NCBI GenBank assembly: GCA_024742875.1
Contig: JANSXP010000010.1
Span: 91,203 to 155,202 of the forward strand
Source: Planctomycetaceae bacterium
GTDB taxonomy: Bacteria > Planctomycetota > Planctomycetia > Planctomycetales > Planctomycetaceae
Direction of reading: 5' to 3'
Length of the DNA: 64,000 nt
Part shown: positions 1-8,988 of the stretch, in pieces
How the letters are laid out: every line of letters starts with the position of its first letter
How positions within the stretch are numbered: the stretch's first letter is position 1
Notes under the pieces: generated by a model
The model's database searches: none
The model's input: only the letters and a program-made list of their open reading frames with translations
Told to the model about the DNA's origin: nothing
Made by a program: the position numbers and the translations under genes

Positions 1-103
1 AATTGCTCACTCGACTTGCATTTGTCTGGGTTTTCGACACGCTTAAGGGAAGCGGTCTGCCACGCGGCGACCAGAGACAGAAAAACCGGGTGAGTCTGAC
101 GCG

Positions 104-2029
104 ATGAAGTTTGTGGGTGCAGAAGACGTGCGGCAGTGGATGGCTGACGCGGATGATATGTCGGAACTGACTGGCGGCATGGGAACGGGCACCGGCCAGC
201 TGCCGTCGGAACTGGGTGTGCCGGAGCACCTGCAGTTTCTGATCTCAGAGTTGATCGCCGACGAAGGCGTTCTGCCGTCTGACGCTTTGGACTCCATTCC
301 GTTTTACAGTCTGTGCCGCGGCCTGTTTTTGCCGCTGTCGATGCTGGATCCAGGCCGTGTTGCGCAGTTGTTTGGATTGCAGGTGGAGCCACCGCCGGAC
401 TCGGCCGCGCGTGAAGTGCTCCTGAAAGACCTGCTTGATCGAGATATTGGACTCACGCTGCCGGAACAGATCGGTTGTATTCTGGGCGACGTCTTTCTCG
501 GGGGCCGCAGCAGTGTGCGTCGTGACAGTCTGGTACGTCTGCTGATGTCACTGCGAATGATGTCCCGTCGCGACTGTCTGGACAGACTGACGCAGGTCGG
601 TGATATCGCCGTGATGTTTGCCGAAGCGGCGGCCGACTTTCGCGGTGATCCACCACTGACCGCCGCGGAAGTGATTCGCACACTGCGGGTGCTGCCCCGG
701 GCCAGACGCACGCAGAAGTTTCAGATTCTGCGATCACTTTACAGCCGCTGTGGACGGCTGGAAGCGTACTTTGTCACGCGGCTGCTGCTGCAGAAAGCCG
801 GGCTGGGATTTGAGTATCAAAGTTCGCTGATTGGCCGACTGCTGGGCGAGAAGTTTGGCGTCGACGCGGAGCAGGTTGGTCACGCGATGGCACTCACAGA
901 CGTTTTTCATGTGGCAAAAGTGCTGCTGGAAGACGGGGCGGTCGGTCTGCAGAAGATTCAGCTGCAGCCTCTCGTCGCCGTCCGTCCTATGCTGGCCGGT
1001 GGTGTTACCAGCGATCTGACGGATGAGGAGTTTCCCGTCTGGGTGGAGCGGAAGTATGACGGCATCCGCCTGCTGCTGCACAAGTCCACGGATGCGCAGG
1101 GATCTGTTCTGTGTGCTTCCTACACGCGCAACCGCGGCGACTGGCTGGAACAGATCGCCGGTATGGAAGCCTCCATCAGATCGCTGCCGGCCGTGAACGC
1201 CATCGTGGACGGTGAGTTGTTCGGGACAGTCGTGGATCTGGAAGCCGGCGTTCGACCAGCCTCGGTGTATGAAGTGTACTCTTCGCTGCAGGGGCAGACG
1301 TCCACTCCGGTGAGCCTGCGATTTGCGGCCTTCGATCTGCTGTATCTGAACGGCATGGATGTCACCCGCAGCCCGCTCAATGAACGGCGGCAGTTGCTGA
1401 TGAACCTGTTTTCGCCACTCAGTGGAGCGCCGACGCCAATTCCGTTTTCGGTCTCTCAGGGGCAGATGGCTACCAGTCATGAGGAGGTGAATCGCCTGTT
1501 TCAGCATTTCCGTTCGCAGGGTTACGAGGGGATCATTTCCAAACAGCTTCAAGCGCCTTATCGACTGGCGCATCGGGATAAGGGGTGGAAGAAACGCAAG
1601 CCGGAGATCACGCTGGATCTGGTGATTCTGGCTGCCATGCAGACCGTCACCACCAAGCAAACCAGCGGTATGTTTGGCTCGTATGTGGTGGGTGCGCGAA
1701 ATTCCGAGGGTGGCTATGACATCATCGGCGACGTGGCGGGCATTGACCGCGTACGTGAGCAGGACATTCACCGCGAGATCCTGCGGGACGGTTTGATGAC
1801 CGGAGAACGCGTCGAACGCCCGAGTGCCAGCGGCGCCCGACCAGGCTTCGCCCTGCGTCCGTCCATTGTGGTGACGGTTCGGTTTGAGGGAGTCGCGCGT
1901 GATCAGGTCACTGGCGTGCTGAGTTTGCGCGACCCCAAACTGGTCGTCATTCGCTCCGACAAATCAGCCGTGGAGGCAGACACCATGTCGCGCATTGAAG
2001 AGATCTACCTGCGGCAGCGCGTCAGCTGA
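104..2029 (+). CDS. ATP-dependent DNA ligase
   Basis: Seals nicks in duplex DNA through a lysyl-AMP intermediate. Nucleotidyltransferase motifs are in order: motif I K317-Y-D-G, motif III VDGELFG (368-374), motif IIIa FDLLYLNG (410-417), motif IV GYEGIISK (473-480), motif V KGWKKRKPE (493-501), and a motif VI-like LRDPKLVVIR in the C-terminal OB part. Residues 40-280 are helical and match the DNA_ligase_A_N position of archaeal/eukaryotic-type ligases. At 641 aa it is much larger than LigC-type enzymes, and it has no polymerase or phosphoesterase module of the LigD kind. An in-frame stop at 44-46 limits the start, and ATG 104 is the first good codon, so the gene is complete. No Ku gene is nearby. 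A loop at about 376-402 between motifs III and IIIa is longer than usual. Family call is firm; the role (repair rather than replication) is inference. Confidence 0.93.
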   Translation: MKFVGAEDVRQWMADADDMSELTGGMGTGTGQLPSELGVPEHLQFLISELIADEGVLPSDALDSIPFYSLCRGLFLPLSMLDPGRVAQLFGLQVEPPPDSAAREVLLKDLLDRDIGLTLPEQIGCILGDVFLGGRSSVRRDSLVRLLMSLRMMSRRDCLDRLTQVGDIAVMFAEAAADFRGDPPLTAAEVIRTLRVLPRARRTQKFQILRSLYSRCGRLEAYFVTRLLLQKAGLGFEYQSSLIGRLLGEKFGVDAEQVGHAMALTDVFHVAKVLLEDGAVGLQKIQLQPLVAVRPMLAGGVTSDLTDEEFPVWVERKYDGIRLLLHKSTDAQGSVLCASYTRNRGDWLEQIAGMEASIRSLPAVNAIVDGELFGTVVDLEAGVRPASVYEVYSSLQGQTSTPVSLRFAAFDLLYLNGMDVTRSPLNERRQLLMNLFSPLSGAPTPIPFSVSQGQMATSHEEVNRLFQHFRSQGYEGIISKQLQAPYRLAHRDKGWKKRKPEITLDLVILAAMQTVTTKQTSGMFGSYVVGARNSEGGYDIIGDVAGIDRVREQDIHREILRDGLMTGERVERPSASGARPGFALRPSIVVTVRFEGVARDQVTGVLSLRDPKLVVIRSDKSAVEADTMSRIEEIYLRQRVS

Positions 2030-2231
2030 CCGACGTGGATCGTGACCTGGGCGGCCGCTGCCTGCGAAACCGGAGGGCGGCCTGTCTCAGTTGGAAGTCG
2101 GCGTTTTCCAGAGGCCTGGAATCCGGCGGTTGAGTTTGCCGTGCATCGGTGTGCATTCGACAATGCGGCAAAGGGGACGTGATGTTTGCCGCGGAAAAAT
2201 CCGCCGCCACCTTCCCGCCTCTAATTCTTCC

Positions 2232-2591
2232 ATGAGTGTCGAACGGATGAGCAAGCTGGAATCAGTAACGGTTGTGAAGGCCGCCAATCTTTATTTTGAC
2301 GGCCGGGTTTCCAGTCGTACGGTGGAACTGCCGGACGGCTCCACCTGTACCCTGGGCGTGATGCTGCCGGGTGAGTACACCTTCAATACAGACAAGCCGG
2401 AGCTGATGGAAATCCAGGCGGGCTCTGCCGCATGGCGTCTGTGCGAGTCGCCCGAGTCACCAGAGTCGGCCGAACCGGCGAGTTTCGTTCCCGTAGGAGC
2501 CGGAGATTCGTTTCACGTTCCTGGCAAGGCGTCGTTTCTGATACGCGTCGAGCAGACTTTGGATTACATCTGCTCGTTTCTTTCGCAGTAG
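2232..2591 (+). CDS. ppnP: Pyrimidine/purine nucleoside phosphorylase PpnP
   Basis: Small cupin-fold enzyme (former DUF1255/YaiE) that phosphorolyses several nucleosides to base and ribose-1-phosphate. The pattern YFDGRV..RTVELPDGS..LGVMLPGEYTFNT...M.I..G, then GDSFHVPGKASFLI and a final DYICSFL, follows the E. coli protein closely. E. coli PpnP is 94 aa; this one is 119 aa from ATG 2232, or 114 aa from ATG 2247, and carries a short Ser/Pro/Glu insertion (CESPESPESAEPA) in the middle. The reading frame is open further upstream to 2091, but that extension has no resemblance to the family and is not counted. Its stop codon ends one base before the stop of the convergent NHL gene. Confidence 0.88.
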   Translation: MSVERMSKLESVTVVKAANLYFDGRVSSRTVELPDGSTCTLGVMLPGEYTFNTDKPELMEIQAGSAAWRLCESPESPESAEPASFVPVGAGDSFHVPGKASFLIRVEQTLDYICSFLSQ

Positions 2592-3701
2592 TCATGGCCT
2601 GTCGCTCTTGGCGCGATCAACTTCCTGCCGGGGCACCGCCATTCGGAGAATGCGGTTGTGGCTGGTGTCAACAATGTACAGGTGGTCGCCTTCCCAGCAG
2701 ACACCGTGAGGATTCCTGAGGACCAGTGATTCTTCTCCGATCCCCCGTCCCAGAACGGTCGTGACCTGCTGGGTGTCCGGATCAAACCGTCGTATGGCGG
2801 CATTGCGATCATCGGCGATGTAGACCCGATTGTCGGGGGCGACACACAAATGCTTGGGGGAGTCAAACTGAGCCTGCGTTCCCCTGCCGTCGACGAATCC
2901 TTTCTCACCGTTGCCGGCCACCGTGTGAATGGTGCGATTTGGCCTGACGACCCGCAGCGCATGGCCACCGCGTTCCAGTATGTACAGGTTACCGTTCGTG
3001 TCGGCCGCCACAGCCCGAGGATCCACCAGTGGTGCTGCGGTCGCAATGGCGCCGTCTTCGGGAACCCCCCGCGTGCCGTTGCCGGCGATGGAAGTGGTCA
3101 GCCCAGTGGCCAGGTCGATGGCCCGAATACGACGGTTGCCGATATCCACCACATGCAGCACGTCGGCGTCCGGCGTCAGTGTGACGCACATGATGTCGGA
3201 AAACTGAGCGTTCAGCGCTGGCCCGCCGTCTCCGGAGAATCCGGATTCGCCTGTTCCGGCAAATCGATTGACGTTTCCGGTGGCCGCGTCAATGCGGCGA
3301 ATGCAGTGATTCCACGTGTCGGCAATGTACACGTCCCCGTTGGGTGTGACAGCGCAGTTGTGCATCCCATTGAACGTGGCATCACCGAGGGGGCCATCGT
3401 CCCCTTTCCAGGACCGGGAGCCGTCGCCGGAAACCCAGAGCAGATCTCCTGTGGGATCACGTCGATGGATCCGACCGCCCTCCAGTTCGACAATAAACAT
3501 GCGGCCCTCTGTGGTGAAGTCGATCCCGAATGGCCGCTTCAGCGGACTGCTCTCGGGTGACCAGCCGCCACCCTCGCTGGTGAGCACATCACCGACAACG
3601 ATTTCGACGTGTTCAAACTGGCGTTCGTCGGCAACACAAGCAGCAGTGAGTCGATTCAGAAACATCGCAGGGAGCAGCAGGATAAGCAGCAGCGGAGGCA
3701 C
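2592..3701 (-). CDS. Secreted NHL-repeat beta-propeller protein
   Basis: About 369 aa. GTG at 3701 is chosen as start: it is preceded at six bases by AAAGGA and followed at once by a hydrophobic signal segment (PPLLLILLLPAMFLNRLTAACVA), while the longer ATG reading at 3881 would bury this signal behind 60 unlikely residues. The mature part holds about six NHL blades, recognisable by repeats such as VYIADTWNHCIRRIDAATG, LHVVDIGNRRIRAIDLATG, LYILERGGHALRVV, VYIADDRNAAIRRFDPDT and LYIVDTSHNRILRM. Such propellers in planctomycetes are exported and presumed to bind protein or ligand; no catalytic residues are evident. Divergent from the gene at 3885 across 183 bp. Function beyond the fold is unknown. 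Confidence 0.85.
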   Translation of the reverse strand: MPPLLLILLLPAMFLNRLTAACVADERQFEHVEIVVGDVLTSEGGGWSPESSPLKRPFGIDFTTEGRMFIVELEGGRIHRRDPTGDLLWVSGDGSRSWKGDDGPLGDATFNGMHNCAVTPNGDVYIADTWNHCIRRIDAATGNVNRFAGTGESGFSGDGGPALNAQFSDIMCVTLTPDADVLHVVDIGNRRIRAIDLATGLTTSIAGNGTRGVPEDGAIATAAPLVDPRAVAADTNGNLYILERGGHALRVVRPNRTIHTVAGNGEKGFVDGRGTQAQFDSPKHLCVAPDNRVYIADDRNAAIRRFDPDTQQVTTVLGRGIGEESLVLRNPHGVCWEGDHLYIVDTSHNRILRMAVPRQEVDRAKSDRP

Positions 3702-3884
3702 GGCAGTTCCTTTCGGTATCGGTGGTGAGAAAGACGGCTCAGAAAGCCGTTCATGAAACGGGGCATGAATCGAGGCACGCCCGGGGGGACGCGGATTGTG
3801 CGGCTGTGCGGCTGAGTGTATTCTGCGGACAGCGCTGCTGTCATCAGCGATGTCCTGCACTCTTTCTTCTGTTCTGAGCAACTC

Positions 3885-5114
3885 ATGTCAATATCGTGTG
3901 CGTGGATTTCACGAGGTCGTTTATTTGTCAAACGTGACGACGAGGACGTCATTGAAATTGAAAGTGACTTCGCCCGCAATTCCCTTGAGCGAGACATGCG
4001 ACGCGCTGGAAACAATGCCTGGAAAGGTCGCAGTGGCGTCTGGGGCAGTCTGGGAATGGAGCCGCCCGGCGCAGTCCCCTGGGAAAACGTGGAGGCCGTG
4101 CGACAGATTCGATTTGTCTCGGTGGCACCAGGCGATCACCCCAGCGAGATCTACTACGTGCTCGATCTTGGCGCGGTGGGTGGCCTGTTCAGCTACGACA
4201 TCGATCTGGAAGAGGAAACACGGCTGATGCACAGCCAGGCGTTTCAGGCGCGGGATCTGTCGCGGCATCCGACTGATCGGCGGATTGCCGTTTCCGTGAT
4301 TCGCGATGATGGCACAATGGGGCTGTCCATCACCCGGCATGACGGACTGTTTGGCAAAGGTGTATCGCTGTCAGATACCATTGATGAGGCCCCTTCCTGG
4401 GTTCCCGATGGCAGTGCGAAGCTGGTTTTTCAGTCCGCCGCCATCGGCCGCAATGAGGCGGGGGCGGCCGTTGGTCAAAGTACACGTCGGATTGAACTGC
4501 TCGATCTGGAGGCCGAGCAGATCACGAATCTGACAGAAGAGGATGACTTTGATCTGCTGCAGCCTCGTATGCTGTCGGACGGCAGTTTGCTGTATATTCG
4601 GCGGCCATATCGCAGTTCACACCAAAAGCCTCCTGCCTTACTGGAGACGCTGCAGGATATTGTTTATTTCCCTTTCCGACTGGCGCGCACCGCCGTCTAT
4701 TTTTTCAACTTCATGTCGATGGCCTTTTCCGGGAAACCGCTGATGACGGCCGGTCTGCAGCCGCAGAAGAACCAGGATCAGGATCCCTGGCTGGTGCTGT
4801 ACGGTCATACGATTGACACCCGCAAAGCGATGGCAAACGGGGCTGACAAAGACCCCGACCGACCGCTGGTGCCCAAAGACTGGGAACTGATCAAACGCTC
4901 GGCAGACGGCAGACAGAGTGTGCTGACCTCCGGCGTGGCCAGCTTTGATGCGGATCCCGATGGTCGCGTTGTGTATTCCAACGGCCGCGGCGTCTATCTG
5001 CTGAATGAAGATGGCAAATCCACCATGCTGGGCAAAGGGGATCTGGTTCAGAAGGTCGCTCTGCTTAATCGCTCAGCGTTTGCCGGCCTCGAACAAACGT
5101 CCAGCGAAGCATAG
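3885..5114 (+). CDS. Uncharacterised protein, TolB/WD40-like propeller character
   Basis: 409 aa from ATG 3885 (MSISCAWISRGRLFV). The frame is open upstream to 3816, but the extra 23 residues look non-coding. There is no signal peptide. Several blade-like segments appear (DLSRHPTDRRIAVSVIRDDG, EAPSWVPDGSAKLVFQSAA, LSDGSLLYIRR, ASFDADPDGRVVYSNGRGVYLLNEDG), typical of TolB-type beta-propellers that read 'data as text'. A hydrophobic/aromatic stretch at 258-282 (IVYFPFRLARTAVYFFNFMSMA) could associate with membrane or pack between blades. I do not recognise the family by name. It stands alone between divergent and co-oriented neighbours. Confidence 0.75.
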   Translation: MSISCAWISRGRLFVKRDDEDVIEIESDFARNSLERDMRRAGNNAWKGRSGVWGSLGMEPPGAVPWENVEAVRQIRFVSVAPGDHPSEIYYVLDLGAVGGLFSYDIDLEEETRLMHSQAFQARDLSRHPTDRRIAVSVIRDDGTMGLSITRHDGLFGKGVSLSDTIDEAPSWVPDGSAKLVFQSAAIGRNEAGAAVGQSTRRIELLDLEAEQITNLTEEDDFDLLQPRMLSDGSLLYIRRPYRSSHQKPPALLETLQDIVYFPFRLARTAVYFFNFMSMAFSGKPLMTAGLQPQKNQDQDPWLVLYGHTIDTRKAMANGADKDPDRPLVPKDWELIKRSADGRQSVLTSGVASFDADPDGRVVYSNGRGVYLLNEDGKSTMLGKGDLVQKVALLNRSAFAGLEQTSSEA

Positions 5115-5286
5115 GCTTTGCCAGCAACTCAGCGGGAGTTTGGGAATAGTTGGGTGAACCACCGTTTTTGTGCGACTCGCCTGTACGTGTCTCAGGTTTG
5201 TAGTCCTGTGCTTTGTGATCTGCACCGGCATGCGGGCTGTCTGCATGTGTTGATCGGCTCAAACAGACTCAACAGGAGAGACAACA

Positions 5287-6072
5287 GTGCGAGTAAAATA
5301 TGCGCTGATCGCGGCCCTTGGAGTGGCGCTGATTGGACAGGAATCCGTCCAGGCGGCTCAGCCTCCCGGCCGCGGACCACGTGGTGGTTTTGGTGAACGA
5401 GAAGGTCGCGGTCCTCGTGAGGGGGGGCCGGATCGGGAACGCGATGGCGACCGTGGCGAACGGGAGGGCGGGGATGAAGAAAGACGTGGTCCCCGAGCGG
5501 ATCGTGAGCGCCCGCAGCGGGACGGCGACAATGACCATCGCCAGCGCGGTGAGCGCCCTCAGATGGGTGATCGCAAGGGGCCGCCACACCGCGGCATGGA
5601 CCATGATCGCAGTCGCGACGGGAAACGAGGACATGACGGTCAGGCTCACGGCTCCAGAGGAAAACGCTCCGCAGAGAAGGCACGCGGCAGGTCGGGGCAT
5701 GGTCGCGATGGAAAATCGGGAATGAAAGGTCGCGGCGACCACCGGGGACCAGGTTTTGCGCAGGGACAGCGTTCCGTCCGCGGATCGGGTTTTCGGGGCG
5801 GAAGTTCTCGACGCAGTGGGCCACCCTCGATGCGAGGTCGTGGACCGGCGGGGCGGGGAATTGGCCGCATGAGTGGCGGGCCGGGTTTTGGTGGATTTCG
5901 ATTTGGTCGCAGCCCGCGTTCAGGCTTCGGTGGTATGGGCGCTCGATCGGGGCGCGGGCCGGGCAGCTTCCGTGGCCCCGGCAGCTCTCGCGGACCGCAG
6001 ATGAAGGGCGGTCGCGGGGCGGGCAAAGGGCCCGTTCGCTTCAGTGGTCGTGGGCGCTCACGACGATCGTGA
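5287..6072 (+). CDS. Exported Arg/Gly-rich low-complexity protein
   Basis: 261 aa, started by GTG 5287 with an AGGAGA ribosome site eight bases upstream. Residues 1-24 form a signal peptide (MRVKYALIAALGVALIGQESVQA). The mature protein is almost entirely Gly, Arg, Asp, Ser, Pro and His: an acidic/basic mixed half (GPREGGPDRERDGDRGERE and similar) followed by an RGG/FGG-like half (GSGFRGGSSRR, GGPGFGGFRFGR, GPGSFRGPGSSRG). There is no Cys or Trp and nearly no aliphatic core, so it is probably disordered and polycationic. It is followed by a strong terminator at 6102. Role unknown; nucleic-acid, polyanion or cell-surface binding is only a guess. Codon periodicity and the signal peptide argue that it is real. 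Confidence 0.8.
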   Translation: MRVKYALIAALGVALIGQESVQAAQPPGRGPRGGFGEREGRGPREGGPDRERDGDRGEREGGDEERRGPRADRERPQRDGDNDHRQRGERPQMGDRKGPPHRGMDHDRSRDGKRGHDGQAHGSRGKRSAEKARGRSGHGRDGKSGMKGRGDHRGPGFAQGQRSVRGSGFRGGSSRRSGPPSMRGRGPAGRGIGRMSGGPGFGGFRFGRSPRSGFGGMGARSGRGPGSFRGPGSSRGPQMKGGRGAGKGPVRFSGRGRSRRS

Positions 6073-6101
6073 GCTATCGATTCATTACAGACAAAAAGAA
6101 G

Positions 6102-6135
6102 AAACGCCGATTCGCGGGTTGCGATCGGCGTTTTT
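6102..6135 (+). terminator. Rho-independent terminator, probably bidirectional
   Basis: Stem AAACGCCGAT / ATCGGCGTTT around a 12-base loop, followed by T-rich DNA on the plus strand; on the minus strand the stem is followed by TTTCTTCTTTTTG. It lies between the convergent genes at 5287-6072 and 6227-6988 and may serve both. Confidence 0.85.
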
Positions 6136-6226
6136 CGTTTGCGCCAGATGGTAGCGCCAGTTGGCAGCGTCAGGCTGTTGACCGTCGCTGGTGGCCGCCA
6201 TATCGCTGGCGTCCGGGATCATGGGG

Positions 6227-6988
6227 CTAGGGCTTTCCGGCCGCCCATTTCATGCCGTTGATGACCGTGTCCAGAAACACATCGTCTTCAAACGTCTCAT
6301 TGCCGTGGCCATATGTGGTGCCGAAAACACGTGCCTTGCCGTAAGTGTTCGTCCAGATGACCGGATGGAGCTGACCTGTCTTCTCACTGACGGAAGTCGC
6401 CAGAACGGTCGTGTTGGGCCAGACTTTTTCAATCACATAAAGTTCATCATTGGGCGTCGTCCATTCCTGCGGAAAGTCCTTCATCACCGGATGGTCGGGT
6501 TTCGTGTTTTTGACGACGTAATTGCTCTTGTGTTCATGGCGACGGCTGGTCACGCCCAGCATCTGCCGCCAGTCGTCAATTTCTGCATTCCGATAGGTGT
6601 GCATCGCACAGTGTATGACGACGGCATTCACCCCTTTGAAGTGGGGCTCGGTGATCGTCCTGATGTATTCCGGATTGGTCGTCTTGGCAAAGCACTCGTT
6701 GTGAATGACAACATCGAAGCCTTTGGCCCAGTCCGGGTCACGATAGAAGTCGATTTCTGCGTCTGTCCCGTACCCGCCGGCATTCACAATGGTCCAGTTG
6801 ACATCCACCTTGCGTGCGCGGGCCGCTTTTTGCAGCTGCATCGTCTGGAAGGGGTAATCGTGGCAGCAGCCTCCAGTGATCACCAGCACGTTGAGGGGAT
6901 CGGCTGGTGCGGGATCGGCCGAGGCGGGAGTCGCTGGCACGAGCGAGCACAGCAAAAGCAGAGTGATGGAGGTGAGTCGATTGAGCAT
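6227..6988 (-). CDS. Secreted ThuA-like domain protein
   Basis: 253 aa with an N-terminal signal peptide (LTSITLLLLCSLVPATPASA). The mature part is a ThuA (trehalose-utilisation, glutamine-amidotransferase-like fold) domain: LNVLVITGGCCHDYP at the first strand, GFDVVIHNECFA, FKGVNAVVIHCAMHTYR, HEHKSNYVVKNTKPDHPVMKDFP, NDELYVIEKVWPNTTVLA, and the C-terminal HPVIWTNTYGKARVFGTTYGHGNET. These are hallmark stretches of planctomycete ThuA proteins, often linked to heparinase/sugar-catabolic or sulfatase loci, although no such neighbours are present here. No classical amidotransferase triad can be assigned. Reaction unknown. Confidence 0.9.
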   Translation of the reverse strand: MLNRLTSITLLLLCSLVPATPASADPAPADPLNVLVITGGCCHDYPFQTMQLQKAARARKVDVNWTIVNAGGYGTDAEIDFYRDPDWAKGFDVVIHNECFAKTTNPEYIRTITEPHFKGVNAVVIHCAMHTYRNAEIDDWRQMLGVTSRRHEHKSNYVVKNTKPDHPVMKDFPQEWTTPNDELYVIEKVWPNTTVLATSVSEKTGQLHPVIWTNTYGKARVFGTTYGHGNETFEDDVFLDTVINGMKWAAGKP

Positions 6989-7058
6989 AGTGGTCTCGCG
7001 AAAGGTGAGTGGAATTCCTGAGGATATCGCGAACCGTTAACGATGCCAACCTGCCCGC

Positions 7059-7538
7059 TTAGTCGAGCGTGGCCGGATCCCGGCAGATCAGTTCCAGCAC
7101 ATTGTCTTCCGGGTCGCGAAAGAAAATGGCGCGAGCCAGCATGTCGGGGAACTGCGTTTCCACGGGGCTCAGCTGTAACTTCTGCAGACGTGTCAGGTGA
7201 TCTGCGTAGGCGTGGGGAGGAATCTCAAACGCCAGGTGATTGAGTGTGGAACGAGAAACGTCGTGTCCCTTCAGACGCTGTCGGGCGAAGACGTGCCGCT
7301 GGTAGTCGATCAGCACGAGCAATTGAGGGTGCCGGCATCCCAGGGGCGTATTGAGTGGCTGGATCGTCAGAAAACTGATGGTCGCTTCTCCGTGCGGGTT
7401 GGGAATCTCTGACTCCATGCAGATTTCCGAATGCAGCGGGAATCCCAGAACGTCCGTGTAAAACTGCCTCATCGCAGGCAGATTCGCGACGCTCAATACA
7501 ATCTCGGCGACTCCGGTAATGGGGGGCGCATCTGACAT
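7059..7538 (-). CDS. VOC (glyoxalase/dioxygenase-fold) family protein
   Basis: 159 aa from ATG 7538; an upstream extension to 7598 is less likely because the first beta strand starts right after MSDAPPITG. One vicinal-oxygen-chelate domain of paired beta-alpha-beta-beta-beta units: GVAEIVLSVANLPAMRQFYTDVLGFPL, then LNHLAFEIPPHAYADHLTRLQKL and AIFFRDPEDNVLELICRDP. Of the usual metal ligands, the His of LNHLAF and the Glu of NVLELI are present, while the first-strand His is Glu (AEIVLSV). Could be a glyoxalase-, dioxygenase- or epimerase-type enzyme; substrate cannot be told. Transcribed alone. Confidence 0.85.
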   Translation of the reverse strand: MSDAPPITGVAEIVLSVANLPAMRQFYTDVLGFPLHSEICMESEIPNPHGEATISFLTIQPLNTPLGCRHPQLLVLIDYQRHVFARQRLKGHDVSRSTLNHLAFEIPPHAYADHLTRLQKLQLSPVETQFPDMLARAIFFRDPEDNVLELICRDPATLD

Positions 7539-7718
7539 GGTGCTCTTTCTGCGAACAGCGAGTGGGACGGCCGGTCCTATAATCGGCGCACGACGCAAAG
7601 TTTAACAGGCGTTTCGAGGCAGATCTGCACAGCCGTGGGGTTAAACGCGCCGCCCAGACTCTGTGAGCCAGGATCGAGTGACTGCTTCCCACTTTCTGTT
7701 TTTCACTGAGCGTTCCCC

Positions 7719-8105
7719 ATGCCCAGCTGCAAATCCCTCAAATTCTCTCGCTGCTTCGACCGCGAAACCGTCCTCGATGACGCACCCGTCACCCTGCAGC
7801 GAATCGTTCGGCGGCGTTTGTTCCGTCCTCTGATGACGGCCGAACTGGGCCCGCGAAAGCTCAGGATGGATGCTGGCGAACAGGAGTGTCTGACCGCGAG
7901 TGAAGTCACGGTCGGCTGTGATGCTGACTGGCAATCGGCCAGCTCAACGGCTCTGTCCCAAACCTCCGATGTGGCGATTGACGCGAATCCAATCGAAATG
8001 GAATTTGTTGGCACAGACGACGAGCTGCAGCACGAAACCGATCAGCAGACCCGCGCGATTTTGCGACAGCTGGGTGACTTCAACCGCATGCTGCTGGGAC
8101 GTTGA
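7719..8105 (+). CDS. Hypothetical protein, 128 aa
   Basis: Unrecognised. Starts MPSCKSLKFSRCFDRETV, basic at the N-terminus (IVRRRLFRPLMTAELGPRKLR) and acidic at the C-terminus (EFVGTDDELQHETDQQ), ending RAILRQLGDFNRMLLGR. It reads in the same direction as no close neighbour and sits between two minus-strand genes. GC-rich third positions make it plausible, but shorter reading frames also exist on the opposite strand and there is no clear ribosome site, so it may be spurious. Confidence 0.45.
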   Translation: MPSCKSLKFSRCFDRETVLDDAPVTLQRIVRRRLFRPLMTAELGPRKLRMDAGEQECLTASEVTVGCDADWQSASSTALSQTSDVAIDANPIEMEFVGTDDELQHETDQQTRAILRQLGDFNRMLLGR

Positions 8106-8163
8106 AAGTCCGGCAAACGCGGCACGTGAGCAAGCCCTGCCGCGCCCGATCGTGACGACACAG

Positions 8164-8988
8164 TCACTTCTTTTCTGTCTCGTCTTTGGGCTCTTCATGT
8201 GAGGCGGGCAGGACTTTAGCCTCGTCTTCGGCTTTGGCATCTGCGATCTGCTGTTCAAGGACTGCCGGGTGCACGAACTGGTGTGAGTCCGCGATCGTCA
8301 GAGGTGCAGGTTCCCTCTCCCCGCCGTCGGAACGACGGAGGATTGACGGCATGCGCAGTTGCCAGTCGGCAAAGTGGACACCGTCATAAATGGATCCGCG
8401 CTGCAGCGGTCCGGCGCCCATCACCCATGTGTCCCGCGCGTCGCTTTTGTGAATGGCCGAACCGGACTGCCAGACGGGGGTGCCCGTTTCCCGGTGATAC
8501 GCGTAGGCGATGATCTTGCTCGTCGACAGGGTGGAGTTGCGTTTGCCAAAACTGATTTCGGGAATCGTGGGCAGTGGTGGTGCACTGCTGACCAGCGAGG
8601 CGGCCTGTGAAAGCGCGTTGCTTGCCGGCAGACCGTACGTGACTTCCAGCGAGTCGGTGCCCAGCGCTCCGATACGCGCCTCAATGATGTAGTCCGCCTG
8701 TTCTTTGGAGGACTGTAACAGGCACCCGGATGTCGTCAGCTTGTGTCTGAGCGTGCTGACAATGTAGTCCGCGTTGACAAACAGCAGCCCCTTGACCGAG
8801 CGGATGTAGGTTGTGTCCAGAAAGACTTTGCGTCCGGACAGCACGCCAAATTCCAGCTGGTCCACACTGCGGTCAACAGAGTCTGACAGCAGCAGCTGTT
8901 CGGTTCCCGAACGCTTCTGGGTGCTGCCGCAGCCTGTCACAAGACAGACGGCCGTCAGAAACAGAAAAAGAGCGTGCGCAGATCGCAT
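8164..8988 (-). CDS. Planctomycete lipoprotein of unknown function
   Basis: 274 aa. The signal peptide ends in a lipobox LVTGC with Cys20, so the protein should be lipid-anchored. The start of the mature chain, RSGTEQLLLSDSVDRSVDQLEF, and the stretch VFLDTTYIRSVKGLLFVNADYIVSTLRHKLTTSGCLL resemble a conserved family of planctomycete lipoproteins (I believe DUF6655, from memory). The middle reads like a curli/LPS-assembly-type outer-membrane lipoprotein (ADYIIEARIGALGTDSLEVTYGLP). The tail is highly charged (KAEDEAKVLPASHEEPKDETEKK). No enzyme motif is visible. Confidence 0.8.
   Translation of the reverse strand: MRSAHALFLFLTAVCLVTGCGSTQKRSGTEQLLLSDSVDRSVDQLEFGVLSGRKVFLDTTYIRSVKGLLFVNADYIVSTLRHKLTTSGCLLQSSKEQADYIIEARIGALGTDSLEVTYGLPASNALSQAASLVSSAPPLPTIPEISFGKRNSTLSTSKIIAYAYHRETGTPVWQSGSAIHKSDARDTWVMGAGPLQRGSIYDGVHFADWQLRMPSILRRSDGGEREPAPLTIADSHQFVHPAVLEQQIADAKAEDEAKVLPASHEEPKDETEKK

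Noticed and set aside
2091..2231. Extended N-terminus of PpnP
   Set aside because: Residues before MSVERMSKLES do not match the family, whose members are about 95-115 aa.
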